DNA from: Rhodobacteraceae bacterium SB2
Lineage (GTDB): Bacteria > Pseudomonadota > Alphaproteobacteria > Rhodobacterales > Rhodobacteraceae
Length of the DNA stretch: 64,000 bases
Direction: 5' to 3'
Assembly (NCBI GenBank): GCA_001642945.1
Contig: LGRT01000037.1
Location: 62,001-126,000 of the forward strand
Position numbers and translations under genes: made by a program
Part shown: positions 45,556 through 53,518 of the stretch, one piece after another
Numbering within the stretch: position 1 is the stretch's first letter
How the letters are laid out: each line of letters opens with the position of its first letter
The notes under the pieces: generated by a model
What the model saw: the letters and a program-made list of their open reading frames with translations, nothing else
Told to the model about the DNA's origin: nothing
Databases searched by the model: none

Positions 45556-46905
45556 ATGAGCGAGATATTAAATATTATTGGCGGCGGCATGGCAGGATCA
45601 GAAGCTGCCTGGCAAGCCGCCCAAATGGGCGTGAATGTGGTGATCCACGAAATGCGTCCTCAAGTGAAAACATTTGCGCATCAAACAGCTGATTTGGGTG
45701 AAATGGTATGCTCTAACTCTTTTCGTTCTGACGATCATGAACAAAACGCCGTCGGCCTGCTGCACTGGGAGATGTTACAGGCCGAAGGGGTGATTATTCA
45801 AACCGCTTATGAGCATCGCTTGCCTGCGGGCGGTGCTTTGGCCGTTGACCGTGAGGTTTTTGCCAAAAACATAACGCGAAAACTCAAAGCGCATCCCAAC
45901 ATCACAATTGTAAATAATGAAATCGACGCGCTGCCTCAATCAGGTCATTGGATCGTGGCCACCGGACCGCTAACCTCATCTGCACTGGGCGCCTCTTTGG
46001 CAAAAACAACTGGCCGCGATGCTTTGGCCTTTTTCGATGCCATCGCCCCCATCATGTATTATGACAGTATTGATATGTCCAAAGCTTGGATGCAATCGCG
46101 CTATGATAAGGGCGAAACCGAGGCCGAGCGCACCGCTTATTTAAACTGCCCGATGGATAAAAGCCAATATGAACGCTTTATCGATGCGCTGCTCGAGGCG
46201 GAAAAAACCGAATTTCATGAAGGTGAAACAGCAGGGTATTTTGATGGATGCTTGCCGATTGAAGTGATGGCCGAACGGGGCCGCGAAACGCTGCGTTTCG
46301 GGCCGATGAAACCCGTTGGCCTGACCAATCCACATAGCAGCCAAAAGCCTTATGCAGTGGTGCAATTGCGCCGCGACAATGCCCTCGGCACGCTTTACAA
46401 TATTGTCGGATTTCAAACAAAAATGAAATATGGCGCCCAAAAAGAGGTTCTGCGGCAAATACCCGGGTTAGAAACAGCTGAATTTGCGCGTTTGGGCGGT
46501 ATCCACCGCAATACGTTTTTAAATTCCCCCACTCTTTTGGATCATCAGATGCGTTTAAAGGCGGCCCCACATCTGCGCTTTGCCGGCCAAATAACGGGCG
46601 TAGAGGGTTATGTCGAAAGCGCGGCAATGGGGTTATTGGCAGGGCGTATGGCGGCCAGTGAGATCCTTGGAAAGCCTTTGCCCTCTGTGCCGGAAGATAC
46701 CGCCTTAGGGGCGTTAATGCTGCATATTACCGGCGGCGCAGATGCAAAAACCTTTCAGCCCATGAATGTGAATTTCGGCCTGTTCAGACCGATAGAGGGC
46801 ACAAAGAACGGCCGTAAAGGACGCAAAGAGCGCTATAAAGCCTATACAGACCGGGCAAAAAGCGCTTGGCAGGATTGGTTGGCCAAAGCCCCTCTGGACG
46901 CCTAG
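45556..46905 (+). CDS. trmFO: Methylenetetrahydrofolate--tRNA-(uracil-5-)-methyltransferase
   Basis: 449 residues. FAD motif [25 protein letters not shown] with one catalytic Cys, [12 protein letters not shown] with the other, and KPVGLTNP. TrmFO makes ribothymidine-54 in tRNA using methylene-THF and FADH2. A GGAAGAG ribosome-binding site precedes the ATG. Ends 24 bases before a methyltransferase gene on the same strand. Confidence 0.96.
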   Translation: MSEILNIIGGGMAGSEAAWQAAQMGVNVVIHEMRPQVKTFAHQTADLGEMVCSNSFRSDDHEQNAVGLLHWEMLQAEGVIIQTAYEHRLPAGGALAVDREVFAKNITRKLKAHPNITIVNNEIDALPQSGHWIVATGPLTSSALGASLAKTTGRDALAFFDAIAPIMYYDSIDMSKAWMQSRYDKGETEAERTAYLNCPMDKSQYERFIDALLEAEKTEFHEGETAGYFDGCLPIEVMAERGRETLRFGPMKPVGLTNPHSSQKPYAVVQLRRDNALGTLYNIVGFQTKMKYGAQKEVLRQIPGLETAEFARLGGIHRNTFLNSPTLLDHQMRLKAAPHLRFAGQITGVEGYVESAAMGLLAGRMAASEILGKPLPSVPEDTALGALMLHITGGADAKTFQPMNVNFGLFRPIEGTKNGRKGRKERYKAYTDRAKSAWQDWLAKAPLDA

Positions 46906-46929
46906 CATCTGATTTGCTTAACTTACGGC

Positions 46930-47541
46930 ATGACGAAAACATATCTCGATAAAATTTACAGCGCTGACAGCACAGATTTGCGGCCCTTTTACGCCCAATG
47001 GGCACAGAGCTATGATCAGGAAGTCGGCGAAAACGGCTATATCACACCGCTGAGAATTGCCGAGGCGCTGGCGCGGCATGTAAAAGATCTGAGCATACCC
47101 ATCCTCGATTATGGATGCGGCACGGGCATTTCTGGGCAGGCGTTTCAAGAGGCGGGGTTCCTTACGATCGACGGGGTGGATATTTCGGATGAAATGCTGG
47201 AGGTTGCAGCACAAAAAAAAATCTATCGGCGCTTGGAGGTGTTTGCGCCCGAAACCGGCCCGGACGTGAAACTGGGGGCTTATAACATTATTGCCGCGGT
47301 TGGTGTGATTGGCGCCGGCGCCGCACCGCTCGCCGTATTGGATCAAATTATGGCTCTATTGGCTCCAAAAGGGCTATTGGTGTTTTCATTCAATGATCAC
47401 ACGTTGGAAGACCCTGCTTATGACGGGCGGGTTAAGAATTATGTAAAACAGGGTCAAGCGGCGCTGCATTTGAAGGATTACGGCGACCATCTGCCAAAAC
47501 AAAAAATCAATTCCAATATTTATATTCTTGAAAAATTGTGA
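46930..47541 (+). CDS. Class I SAM-dependent methyltransferase
   Basis: 203 residues with the SAM motif ILDYGCGTGISGQAF and motif II/III stretches IDGVDISDEMLEVA and LAPKGLLVFSFND. The substrate is not readable. The stop overlaps the GTG of gluQ by four bases (GTGA), so it is translationally coupled to the tRNA-modifying gene; a role in RNA or cofactor modification is possible but unproven. Confidence 0.88.
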   Translation: MTKTYLDKIYSADSTDLRPFYAQWAQSYDQEVGENGYITPLRIAEALARHVKDLSIPILDYGCGTGISGQAFQEAGFLTIDGVDISDEMLEVAAQKKIYRRLEVFAPETGPDVKLGAYNIIAAVGVIGAGAAPLAVLDQIMALLAPKGLLVFSFNDHTLEDPAYDGRVKNYVKQGQAALHLKDYGDHLPKQKINSNIYILEKL

Positions 47542-48392
47542 CGTTTCGAACCAGATTTGCCCCCTCACCCACGGGCCCGCTGCATCTTGGTCATGCGTAT
47601 TCTGCCTTATATGGCCACAGACTGGCCAAGGTAAAAAACGGGCTTTGGCTGCTTCGGATAGACGATCTAGACCACAGCCGTTCAAAACCAGAATGGACGC
47701 AGAAAATTTTCGATGATCTGCACTGGTTTGGACTGGCTTGGCCCGAGCCTGTCAGGTTTCAATCGCAGGAAACCGACACTTATCAAAGAGCGCTTGATGC
47801 GCTGGCACGCGCCGGATTGATCTATCCGTGTTGTTGCAACCGGGTCGATATTGCGCAAGCCGCAGCAGCCCCCCAAGAAGGCGTGCCCGAATTTGGGCCC
47901 GATGGCCGCATCTACCCGGGCACCTGCCGCCATCGCAGCCTGTCGCAGGCCCGCTTCGGCGACGCGCTGCGCTTGGATATGCGCAAAGCCGTTAAAGCCC
48001 TACAAAAACCCGTGACCTATGAAGAATTTGGCGAGCAGCATTCGAAACGGATCACGCTCAAAGCAGAGGCGCTTATTGCGCAGGTTGGAGACGTGGTACT
48101 GCGCAGAAAGGATCAGGGGGCAGCCTATCATCTTGCCGTGGTCATAGATGATGATGCGCAAAACATCACCGATGTGGTGCGCGGCGCAGATCTGAACGCC
48201 GCGACGCAAATTCATGTCGTGTTACAACAATTGCTGAATATTCCGACCCCTCGTTATCACCACCATTCCTTGATAAGGGATGAAACGGGCAAACGCTTGG
48301 CAAAACGCAGCGATTCTGAAGCGCTCAGCAGTTTGCGAAAAGCCGGCCACTCTGCCCAAGATATCACAGAACTTTTATTTTCAGCGCCTTAA
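47538..48392 (+). CDS. gluQ: Glutamyl-Q tRNA(Asp) synthetase
   Basis: 284 residues from a GTG. The class I HIGH-type motif is APSPTGPLHLGHAYSA; the KMSKS-type loop is GKRLAKRSDS; zinc ligands are YPCCCNR with YPGTCRH. It lacks the anticodon-binding domain of GluRS, as expected for GluQ (YadB), which glutamylates queuosine in tRNA-Asp. This complements queA ten kilobases upstream. Its TAA overlaps the stop of convergent hisI in a shared TTAA. Confidence 0.94.
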   Translation: MTFRTRFAPSPTGPLHLGHAYSALYGHRLAKVKNGLWLLRIDDLDHSRSKPEWTQKIFDDLHWFGLAWPEPVRFQSQETDTYQRALDALARAGLIYPCCCNRVDIAQAAAAPQEGVPEFGPDGRIYPGTCRHRSLSQARFGDALRLDMRKAVKALQKPVTYEEFGEQHSKRITLKAEALIAQVGDVVLRRKDQGAAYHLAVVIDDDAQNITDVVRGADLNAATQIHVVLQQLLNIPTPRYHHHSLIRDETGKRLAKRSDSEALSSLRKAGHSAQDITELLFSAP

Positions 48393-48748
48393 AGCAGAAT
48401 CGGCAAGCGTTCATGCTCTGCACCATCCTGCACGGTGATGTAAAAGCAACTGCGGCGATTCGTATGGCACGCAGGCCCAGTTTGATCAATCAACAACAGC
48501 AGGCAATCGCGGTCACAATCTACGCGAAGCTCAACCAGCTTCTGGATATGCCCCGAGGTTTCGCCTTTCACCCACATCGCGCGACGCGAGCGGGACCAAT
48601 AGGTTACCCGCCCTGTTTGAAGCGTGAGCTTTACCGCCTGGGCATTCATCCAAGCCATCATCAGCACTTCGTTGCTATTGGCATCCTGCGCAATCGCTGG
48701 AATCAAGCCATCTTCGTTAAATGCAAGTTCCTCAACGTTAAATTCCAT
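48389..48748 (-). CDS. hisI: Phosphoribosyl-AMP cyclohydrolase
   Basis: 119 residues, the normal single-domain size. Motifs VLMMAWMNAQAVKLTLQTG, WSRSRRAMWVKGETSGH, DCDRDCLLLLIDQTGPACHT and SCFY supply the zinc and magnesium ligands. It catalyses the third step of histidine synthesis. It is divergent from the NifU-like gene. Confidence 0.96.
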   Translation of the reverse strand: MEFNVEELAFNEDGLIPAIAQDANSNEVLMMAWMNAQAVKLTLQTGRVTYWSRSRRAMWVKGETSGHIQKLVELRVDCDRDCLLLLIDQTGPACHTNRRSCFYITVQDGAEHERLPILL

Positions 48749-48815
48749 TCTTACAAACCTTTGCTTCTGCGCTGCTTCGCCTTATGTAATGTGTTGCGGG
48801 AAAAAGGGAAAGACT

Positions 48816-49271
48816 ATGCCGGGCGACCCAGATCTGATAAAATTATACTCTAAAAAGATTTTGGCCTTGGCGGCCGATTTACCACATTATGCAGAGCTTG
48901 AGCATGTGACAGCTCGCGCAAAAAAACGTTCTCCCCTCTGCGGATCCAGCGTGAGTGTTGAACTCCAACTCTGCGAAGGGCGCGTGGCTGCCTTTACCCA
49001 AGACGTAAAGGCCTGCGCGTTGGGACAGGCCGCCGCGTGCATCACCGCCAAAGCCATCATCGGCTGCAGCGCCATGCAAGTTCGGGTGGCCTGCGCAGAA
49101 TTGCAGGCCATGTTAACCGCAGATGGCCCGATACCTGCAGATCCGTTTCACGATCTTGAGGTTTTGCACCCCGCAGCTCAATTTAAAAACCGCCATGCTT
49201 CAATTTTACTGTCTCTTGAGGCCACCACCGAGGCATTAGAGCTTGCGCAAAAATCAAAAAATACGGGCTGA
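48816..49271 (+). CDS. NifU/IscU-like iron-sulfur scaffold protein
   Basis: 151 residues from the ATG at 48816 with AAGGGA upstream. The first two scaffold cysteines are in SPLCGSSV and KACALGQAAA; the third, usually a Cys before the helix, is His in KNRHASILLSLEA. This pattern suggests a divergent scaffold or carrier rather than classical IscU. It is separate from the suf operon located 4 kb further on. Confidence 0.82.
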   Translation: MPGDPDLIKLYSKKILALAADLPHYAELEHVTARAKKRSPLCGSSVSVELQLCEGRVAAFTQDVKACALGQAAACITAKAIIGCSAMQVRVACAELQAMLTADGPIPADPFHDLEVLHPAAQFKNRHASILLSLEATTEALELAQKSKNTG

Positions 49272-49667
49272 AATTAGGGGAAGTGCACGCGCATATCGCG
49301 TTCAAAACCGCTTGAGCAGTGCCCATACCAAGGCTTCTGAGACGCGTAACCCCGCCGCTTTCATACGCCATCGCAACGGGTAAACCACGTTCTTAACGGC
49401 AAAAAACCGCCCGCAGGATGGTCGATGCTGCCTTCCTAAAGGAAAAGGGCGAATTTAACGCTACGCGTCAAAATTTGCGGATATTTAGGCAACCCATATT
49501 TTGCTTCTGTAATTGCTTTCTGGCCGAAAAGAACATCACGCGGCAGGTTTTGATTTGGCGCTTTTGCGCAAATTTTGCATCGCCCAAGCTAAATATTGAA
49601 AACCGACATAAAAGCACCCCAGAAAAAGTAGCGTCACGATCGCGGACGGCGCGCGCTGCCCCCGTTC
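49272..49667. other. Gene-poor region with one possible minus-strand gene fragment
   Basis: About 400 bases without a supported gene. On the minus strand a frame ending at 49302 reads KNVVYPLRWRMKAAGLRVSE followed by ALVWALLKRF; the only start is a GTG at 49388 (28 codons), so it may be a fragment. The rest shows no promoter, hairpin or repeat that I could support. Confidence 0.3.
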
Positions 49668-49698
49668 AAAAAAAAAGGCAGTGCTAAAAAGCACTGCC
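49668..49698 (-). terminator. Intrinsic terminator of the CUCCUCCC sRNA
   Basis: GGCAGTGCT / AGCACTGCC (49698-49690 with 49685-49677 on the minus strand) around a TTTT loop, a perfect 9-bp stem, followed on the minus strand by nine T (49676-49668). Confidence 0.93.
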
Positions 49699-49775
49699 AA
49701 AAAAATTGAAAACATCTGGGAGGAGAATTTTCAACGATAGCAAATTAATGGGAGGAGAAACTTGCTGACCCCTTG
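49668..49775 (-). ncRNA. CcsR/cuckoo-like sRNA: two CUCCUCCC hairpins plus terminator
   Basis: Read on the minus strand, two hairpins present CTCCTCCC in their loops: stem AGCAAGT/ATTTGCT (49766-49739, loop motif 49757-49750) and stem TTGAAAA/TTTTCAA (49734-49706, loop motif 49725-49718). A strong intrinsic terminator (49698-49668) follows directly. This is the architecture of the Rhodobacter sphaeroides CcsR sRNAs and the 'cuckoo' RNA family, whose anti-Shine-Dalgarno-like motif is exposed in paired hairpins. A possible promoter on the minus strand (TTGCTG, 17 bases, CTATCA) places the 5' end a few bases before the first hairpin. Length would be ~100 nt. No protein is encoded. Confidence 0.75.
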
Positions 49776-49798
49776 ATAGCGAAAACCAGCCTCTGTCA

Positions 49799-49820
49799 GC
49801 AATGCACAAGATTGCATTGC
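49799..49820. repeat. Hairpin between the sRNA elements
   Basis: GCAATGCA and TGCATTGC form a perfect 8-bp stem with a CAAGAT loop. A second palindrome, GCTTAATAATTAAGC, is at 49859-49873. Both lie between the two-hairpin sRNA and the third CUCCUCCC hairpin and may be processing or regulatory structures of one longer transcript. Confidence 0.35.
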
Positions 49821-49940
49821 CGATATGCATTCTATGCAAATCTAAAAGTTCTTGTGTTGCTTAATAATTAAGCTATTACTGTCGCTTTAACGCAGCTTGA
49901 GTTGTGTTGCATCGTCTCGTCATGTCAGGCTTGAGACATT

Positions 49941-49984
49941 AGTGGCTAGGCTCTCTGTTTGGGAGGAGAGCGAGTCTAGCCACT
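49941..49984 (-). ncRNA. Third CUCCUCCC hairpin, possible second cuckoo-like sRNA
   Basis: A perfect 9-bp outer stem AGTGGCTAG/CTAGCCACT (49984-49976 with 49949-49941 on the minus strand) encloses an inner 6-bp stem GCTCTC/GAGAGC; the motif CTCCTCCC (49968-49961) spans the inner stem edge and loop. It repeats the motif and hairpin design of the downstream sRNA but is larger, and no T-run follows. It may be a separate RNA or the 5' part of a precursor that is cut. Confidence 0.55.
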
Positions 49985-50030
49985 AAAATGTACACCCCAT
50001 ATTGCCACGGATCACACCATGAAAACCATA

Positions 50031-50133
50031 CCAATCGGCTGTCCCAAGCGGGCGAGACTGCTGGCCTAAAGAATTGCGCCGATTGGCCGGTGCATCCGCA
50101 TAGCCAAAGCAAGCTTTAAAGGGCAGCTTGGCT
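50031..50133. repeat. Inverted repeats downstream of the DmdA-like gene
   Basis: CCAATCGGC (50031-50039) and GCCGATTGG (50078-50086) are a perfect 9-bp inverted repeat with a 38-base spacer. Closer to the DmdA-like stop, AGCCAAAGC (50102-50110) pairs with GCTTGGCT (50126-50133) with one bulged base. The latter may end or process the minus-strand transcript before the sRNA region; neither has a T-run. Confidence 0.4.
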
Positions 50134-50146
50134 TTGTACAGAGTGT

Positions 50147-51301
50147 TCAATTTGAGAGCGCGGCGGCCGTGATCTTTTTCTTCGGGTCAAAAAATGGCCG
50201 TTCAACCACCAATGCGGTGCGCTGCTCCGCCCCCGCAAGAACACGCAGCTCAGTTCCCAAGGCAGTACGATCTACAGAGACCATCGCAAGCGCAATATTT
50301 TTCTGCAAGCGCGGCGAGAAAACCGCAGAGGTCACCTTGCCAATCGTTTTTCCCTTATCTGTAATGGCCCAAAAACTGGTATTGGGTCCCGTCAAAGGCG
50401 CGCCATCCAAAACCAAACCAACTTGTTTGCGCTCTACCCCTTTGGCCTTGATACGGCGCAGCGAAGATTTACCAATAAAATTCGCCTCGATATCCAGGTT
50501 AACCAACCGGTCTAAACCCAGTTCAAACGGGTTCGTGTGAATATCCGCATCCGCATGATAAGACAGCATTCCCCCTTCGATGCGCCGGATTGAAGACGTG
50601 TGCCCCGGCTTCAGACCAAACCGAGCGCCAGCGGCCATGATGCGCTCCCAAAGCTCACTTCCATAGGCCCCATCCCTGAGGTAAATCTCATAACCCAATT
50701 CGCTTGACCAGCCGGTGCGTGACACAAGCAGTGGAATGCCCTCAAGCTCAAGCTCGCGCAGCCAATAATAGCGCAGATCTTCTATAGATTCTCCGAACAA
50801 AGCCTTCATGATTTTCCCAGAATTGGGGCCCTGCAATTGTAACGGGGACACATCCGGCTCACAAATACTTACATCCAAGCCAGAATGTACGGCCACCCCC
50901 TGCGCCCAGAGTAAAATATCGCTATCCGCCAAGGAAATCCAAAAATGATTTTCTGCCAGTCGCAAAAGAATTGGATCGTTTAACAGCCCACCATCGGCAT
51001 TTGTGATAAGAATGTATTTACATTGACCCACCGCCATTTTGGAAAGATCGCGGGGGGTTAACAGTTGCACAAACGCTGCCGCATCAGGCCCTGTCACTTC
51101 GACCTGCCGTTCAACGGCGACATCGCATAGGATTGCTTCGTTCACCAAATTCCAAAAATTCTGCTCAGGATCTCCGAAGTCACGGGGGATATACATATGA
51201 TTATAAACCGAAAACCCTTTTGCCCCCCAGCGAACTGTGGCGTCAAAATAAGGAGATTTTCTAATCTGAGTTCCGAAGCCAAACTGATCTGTTGCTGTCA
51301 T
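50147..51301 (-). CDS. DmdA-like folate-dependent demethylase (GcvT family)
   Basis: 384 residues, GcvT fold. The N-terminus has the YNHM motif (VYNHMYIPRDF) and DVAVERQVEVTG, LLTPRDLSKM, VGQCKYILITNADGGLLNDP, as in DMSP demethylase DmdA. The later part (GHTSSIRRIEGGMLSYHADADIHTNPFELGLDRLVNLD) is also DmdA-like but differs from canonical roseobacter DmdA, so it may be a paralogue acting on another methylated substrate. The reaction would transfer a methyl group to THF. It lies alone, 160 bases from the sRNA cluster on the same strand. Confidence 0.72.
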   Translation of the reverse strand: MTATDQFGFGTQIRKSPYFDATVRWGAKGFSVYNHMYIPRDFGDPEQNFWNLVNEAILCDVAVERQVEVTGPDAAAFVQLLTPRDLSKMAVGQCKYILITNADGGLLNDPILLRLAENHFWISLADSDILLWAQGVAVHSGLDVSICEPDVSPLQLQGPNSGKIMKALFGESIEDLRYYWLRELELEGIPLLVSRTGWSSELGYEIYLRDGAYGSELWERIMAAGARFGLKPGHTSSIRRIEGGMLSYHADADIHTNPFELGLDRLVNLDIEANFIGKSSLRRIKAKGVERKQVGLVLDGAPLTGPNTSFWAITDKGKTIGKVTSAVFSPRLQKNIALAMVSVDRTALGTELRVLAGAEQRTALVVERPFFDPKKKITAAALSN

Positions 51302-51507
51302 GATCCCTGCCTTTTCGTTTGAAATTTGGGTAAGCTCTGCCCAGTTAAACGCAGCGAGTATTAGAACGGATCATTTTACTTAATAGGGTCAAAAACGCCC
51401 TAAATTCTGACGAAAAAGACCCACCAACCTTCCAAAGGGCAACACTGTTTATCCGCGCTGATTAAATGCAGATTATGCTCTAAAATATCGCTGTATCCTG
51501 CATTAGG

Positions 51508-51598
51508 TGGAAGGCTTGCCATCAACAAAGCACAAAGGGCACTGGGCATCCTGTCTCATACGCCACCTAAAAATGACTTGCCAAGCGCGCCCAATTAC
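51508..51598 (+). pseudogene. Decayed 5' duplicate of the SRAP gene
   Basis: These 91 bases align without gaps to 52581-52671, the start of the intact SRAP gene 1.07 kb downstream, with 68 identities (75%) by hand count. The stretch keeps TGGAAGG.TTGCCATCA at one end and TGCCAAGC.C.CCCAATTAC at the other. The start codon is lost (ATT), and stop codons interrupt the frame. Weak similarity may continue about 40 bases further. Confidence 0.7.
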
Positions 51599-51764
51599 CT
51601 CGCCTGCCCCAAGATGCCGCTTACGCCAAGATTTGCGTTTAGGTTTTATTTTATGCTTATTTTATATCTACTCGCCTGCGTCAAATATTTTAAGGCCCGT
51701 ATTATATACCAAAACTTGGGTCGCGCCATCCGCGTCAGCACGCGAGTTCATCACCAATATCAGT

Positions 51765-52118
51765 TCAAACCCGCAGCGTGAAAAGGTAAAAAAATGAGGC
51801 AGGCGGACATTCTACACCGATGAGCTTAAACAGGCAGTGCAAAAACCCGTAGCGCTGGCGCAGCGGCTGTTTATACGCCACCTCAAGCAGGTCAGGATTG
51901 CCTGACCCCGAATAGACTGGCTGACCGCCTCGCGTCTTGCGGCGCCCTGCGCACGATGCGGTTTCCACCTCACGGCTCAGCCAAATTGTCACATCGCCGC
52001 GCTGATGCAGGCTTTTAGAACAGCCGGACCAGTTTGTGAGCCGATATCGCGTCTTCTCGACCGCTTCTCGAAGGGCGCCATTTGATTTATACGGTATCCT
52101 CAATATCGAATAGATCAA
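51765..52118 (-). mobile_element. IS5-type transposase, N-terminal remnant
   Basis: A 117-codon minus-strand frame encodes KTRYRLTNWSGCSKSLHQRG, DVTIWLSREVE, RGGQPVYS and PLRQRYGFLHCLFKLIGVECP. This follows the N-terminal pattern of IS5-family DDE transposases (YRVTNW..Y..AL..RG..T.WL, GGQ..YSD, LPLRQ.EGF..SL..L). Several conserved residues are changed, the C-terminal DDE region is missing, and no terminal inverted repeats were found. It is an old, inactive fragment. Confidence 0.6.
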
Positions 52119-52162
52119 GAAAGCCCCTTCTTGACGGAACCGTTAGGATCCTTGCAACAAGG
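52115..52162 (-). terminator. Two hairpins just after the DUF1127 gene
   Basis: Read on the minus strand after the DUF1127 stop: CCTTG-TTG-CAAGG (52162-52150), then TCAAGAA-GGGGCT-TTCTTGA (52134-52115). Position suggests a 3' end, but there is no T-run, and neither loop holds CUCCUCCC. Confidence 0.35.
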
Positions 52163-52165
52163 CCC

Positions 52166-52387
52166 TTAAACAGCCCCTACCAAATTTGGATTTGTCTGCA
52201 TTTGGACGGCTTTTTCTTCATCCGCAGCATCCATTTCAGCCAAAACTTGCGCTTTGATTTCGTTCACATAGGTTGCGCGGGTGAAGCCGATATCTTGCAG
52301 CTGATGATCGCTTAAATGGCTCAGCGTTTCAAAAGCAGCACTGGCTTGGCGTGCCACGATCAATGATTTAAATATTTGTCTAAGCAT
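52166..52387 (-). CDS. DUF1127 small protein
   Basis: 73 residues from the ATG at 52387, chosen because GGAG is six bases upstream; in-frame starts at 52402 and 52414 are alternatives. The motif LSHLSDHQLQDIGFTRATY is the DUF1127 signature (L..L.D..L.DIG..R). In Rhodobacter a DUF1127 protein (CcaF1) is encoded upstream of the CcsR sRNA array and binds RNA. Here the CUCCUCCC RNAs lie 2.2 kb further on the same strand, separated by the DmdA-like gene and decayed DNA. An acidic C-terminal tail (AEMDAADEEKAV) is present. Confidence 0.85.
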   Translation of the reverse strand: MLRQIFKSLIVARQASAAFETLSHLSDHQLQDIGFTRATYVNEIKAQVLAEMDAADEEKAVQMQTNPNLVGAV

Positions 52388-52418
52388 CTCAATCTCCATT
52401 GCTTGAATTGCCACCTAA

Positions 52419-52496
52419 TTAGGCACTTTCTGCATGAGCAACATCATCCAAGTTAGAATTGCCGCCATGCAGCATTTGCAATGCTCGCTGGCTCAT
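52419..52496 (-). CDS. Possible 25-residue leader peptide upstream of DUF1127
   Basis: A short frame (SQRALQMLHGGNSNLDDVAHAE core) ends 31 bases before the DUF1127 start. The ribosome-binding site is weak (GTGGCGG). It could be a leader peptide or chance; no homologue is recognised. Confidence 0.25.
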   Translation of the reverse strand: MSQRALQMLHGGNSNLDDVAHAESA

Positions 52497-52575
52497 ACCG
52501 CCACTGGCATTAAACGGGCGCGTCAGCTAAAATTTTTCGGGCAGAGACAGTTTTTGTTAAAGAGAGGGGACTGAG

Positions 52576-53241
52576 ATGTGTGGAAGGTTTGCCATCACCA
52601 TACCGCAAGACGCGCTGGTCAACCTGTTTCACGCAACGCCCGCAAATGACCTGCCAAGCACACCCAATTACAATGTCTGCCCCACTACCCTTATTCACAC
52701 GCTTATTGCGGCCGACGGAATGCGACAACTCAAACCAATGCGCTGGGGTTTTATACCAAAATGGTACAAAACAATGGCGGGAGGCCCTTTGCTAATCAAC
52801 GCAAGATCAGAAACGATCGCTGAAAAACCGGCATTTAAAGAGGCCTGTCGATCAAGACGCTGTTTAATCCCCGCAGACGGGTTTTATGAATGGCAGCGCG
52901 TTGCAGGTCAAAAGCCGGTGCCCTACCGCGTCATGCGCTCGGATGGCAGCCCGCTTATAATGGCGGGGATATGGCAAAACTGGCAGTTGAATGGCGCCGA
53001 AATAACCAGCTGTGCAATCGTAACCACCATTGCCAATCCCAAAATGGCACGGGTCCATCACAGATTGCCTGTGATCCTTGAGCCCGAGGACTGGCCCCTT
53101 TGGCTGGGCGAGCAGGGAAAAGGCGCATCAAAGCTTATGAAGCCGGTTTCTGATAAGAGTTTGGATATCAAAAAAGTGTCAAGCGCAGTGAATTCAAACC
53201 GATCAACAGGTGTAGAATTATGGCAGCCCGTTTCGCCCTAA
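52576..53241 (+). CDS. SRAP domain protein (HMCES/YedK family)
   Basis: 221 residues. MCGRFA places the catalytic Cys at residue 2, which forms a thiazolidine cross-link to abasic sites in single-stranded DNA. Other motifs: PNYNVCPTT, MRWGFIPKW, LINARSETIAEKPAF, CLIPADGFYEW and the catalytic His region VHHRLPVILE. The family protects abasic sites and shows autoproteolysis of Met1. GAGAGGGG precedes the ATG. A decayed 5' copy of this gene is 1 kb upstream. Confidence 0.94.
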   Translation: MCGRFAITIPQDALVNLFHATPANDLPSTPNYNVCPTTLIHTLIAADGMRQLKPMRWGFIPKWYKTMAGGPLLINARSETIAEKPAFKEACRSRRCLIPADGFYEWQRVAGQKPVPYRVMRSDGSPLIMAGIWQNWQLNGAEITSCAIVTTIANPKMARVHHRLPVILEPEDWPLWLGEQGKGASKLMKPVSDKSLDIKKVSSAVNSNRSTGVELWQPVSP

Positions 53242-53518
53242 CGCAACTGCAACAGCAAAACCGAACAATGAAGTAGCGCCGCGCATTTTGGTTTCTAAAA
53301 TCGGCCAATGCGCAAATCTACGGATGTAAAAAAGGATGTATAAAACGCCCTCATTCGATATCTGGCATGACCATTCCATAGGAAATAGTCGCCTCAAAAC
53401 CCACGTAATTCTCTCAGAAGTTGCCCCCCCGAAACCCAAACATCAAAGCTTTATCAAACCGGGGGCTTGCCCAACCGAAAAGCGCTTGGCGTATTTTTTC
53501 GCCGTTTAGCGAGATCAA

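Noticed and set aside
49183-49371. 62-codon minus-strand frame overlapping the end of the NifU-like gene
   Set aside because: Largely antisense to the coding 3' end, with no ribosome-binding site and no family.
51507-51797. 96-codon plus-strand frame as a real gene
   Set aside because: Its first part is the decayed SRAP copy read in a shifted frame; the remainder has no recognisable content.
53242-53518. Possible gene or terminator between the SRAP gene and sufS
   Set aside because: A 277-base gap; short frames lack starts and the hairpins there are weak, without a clean T-run.
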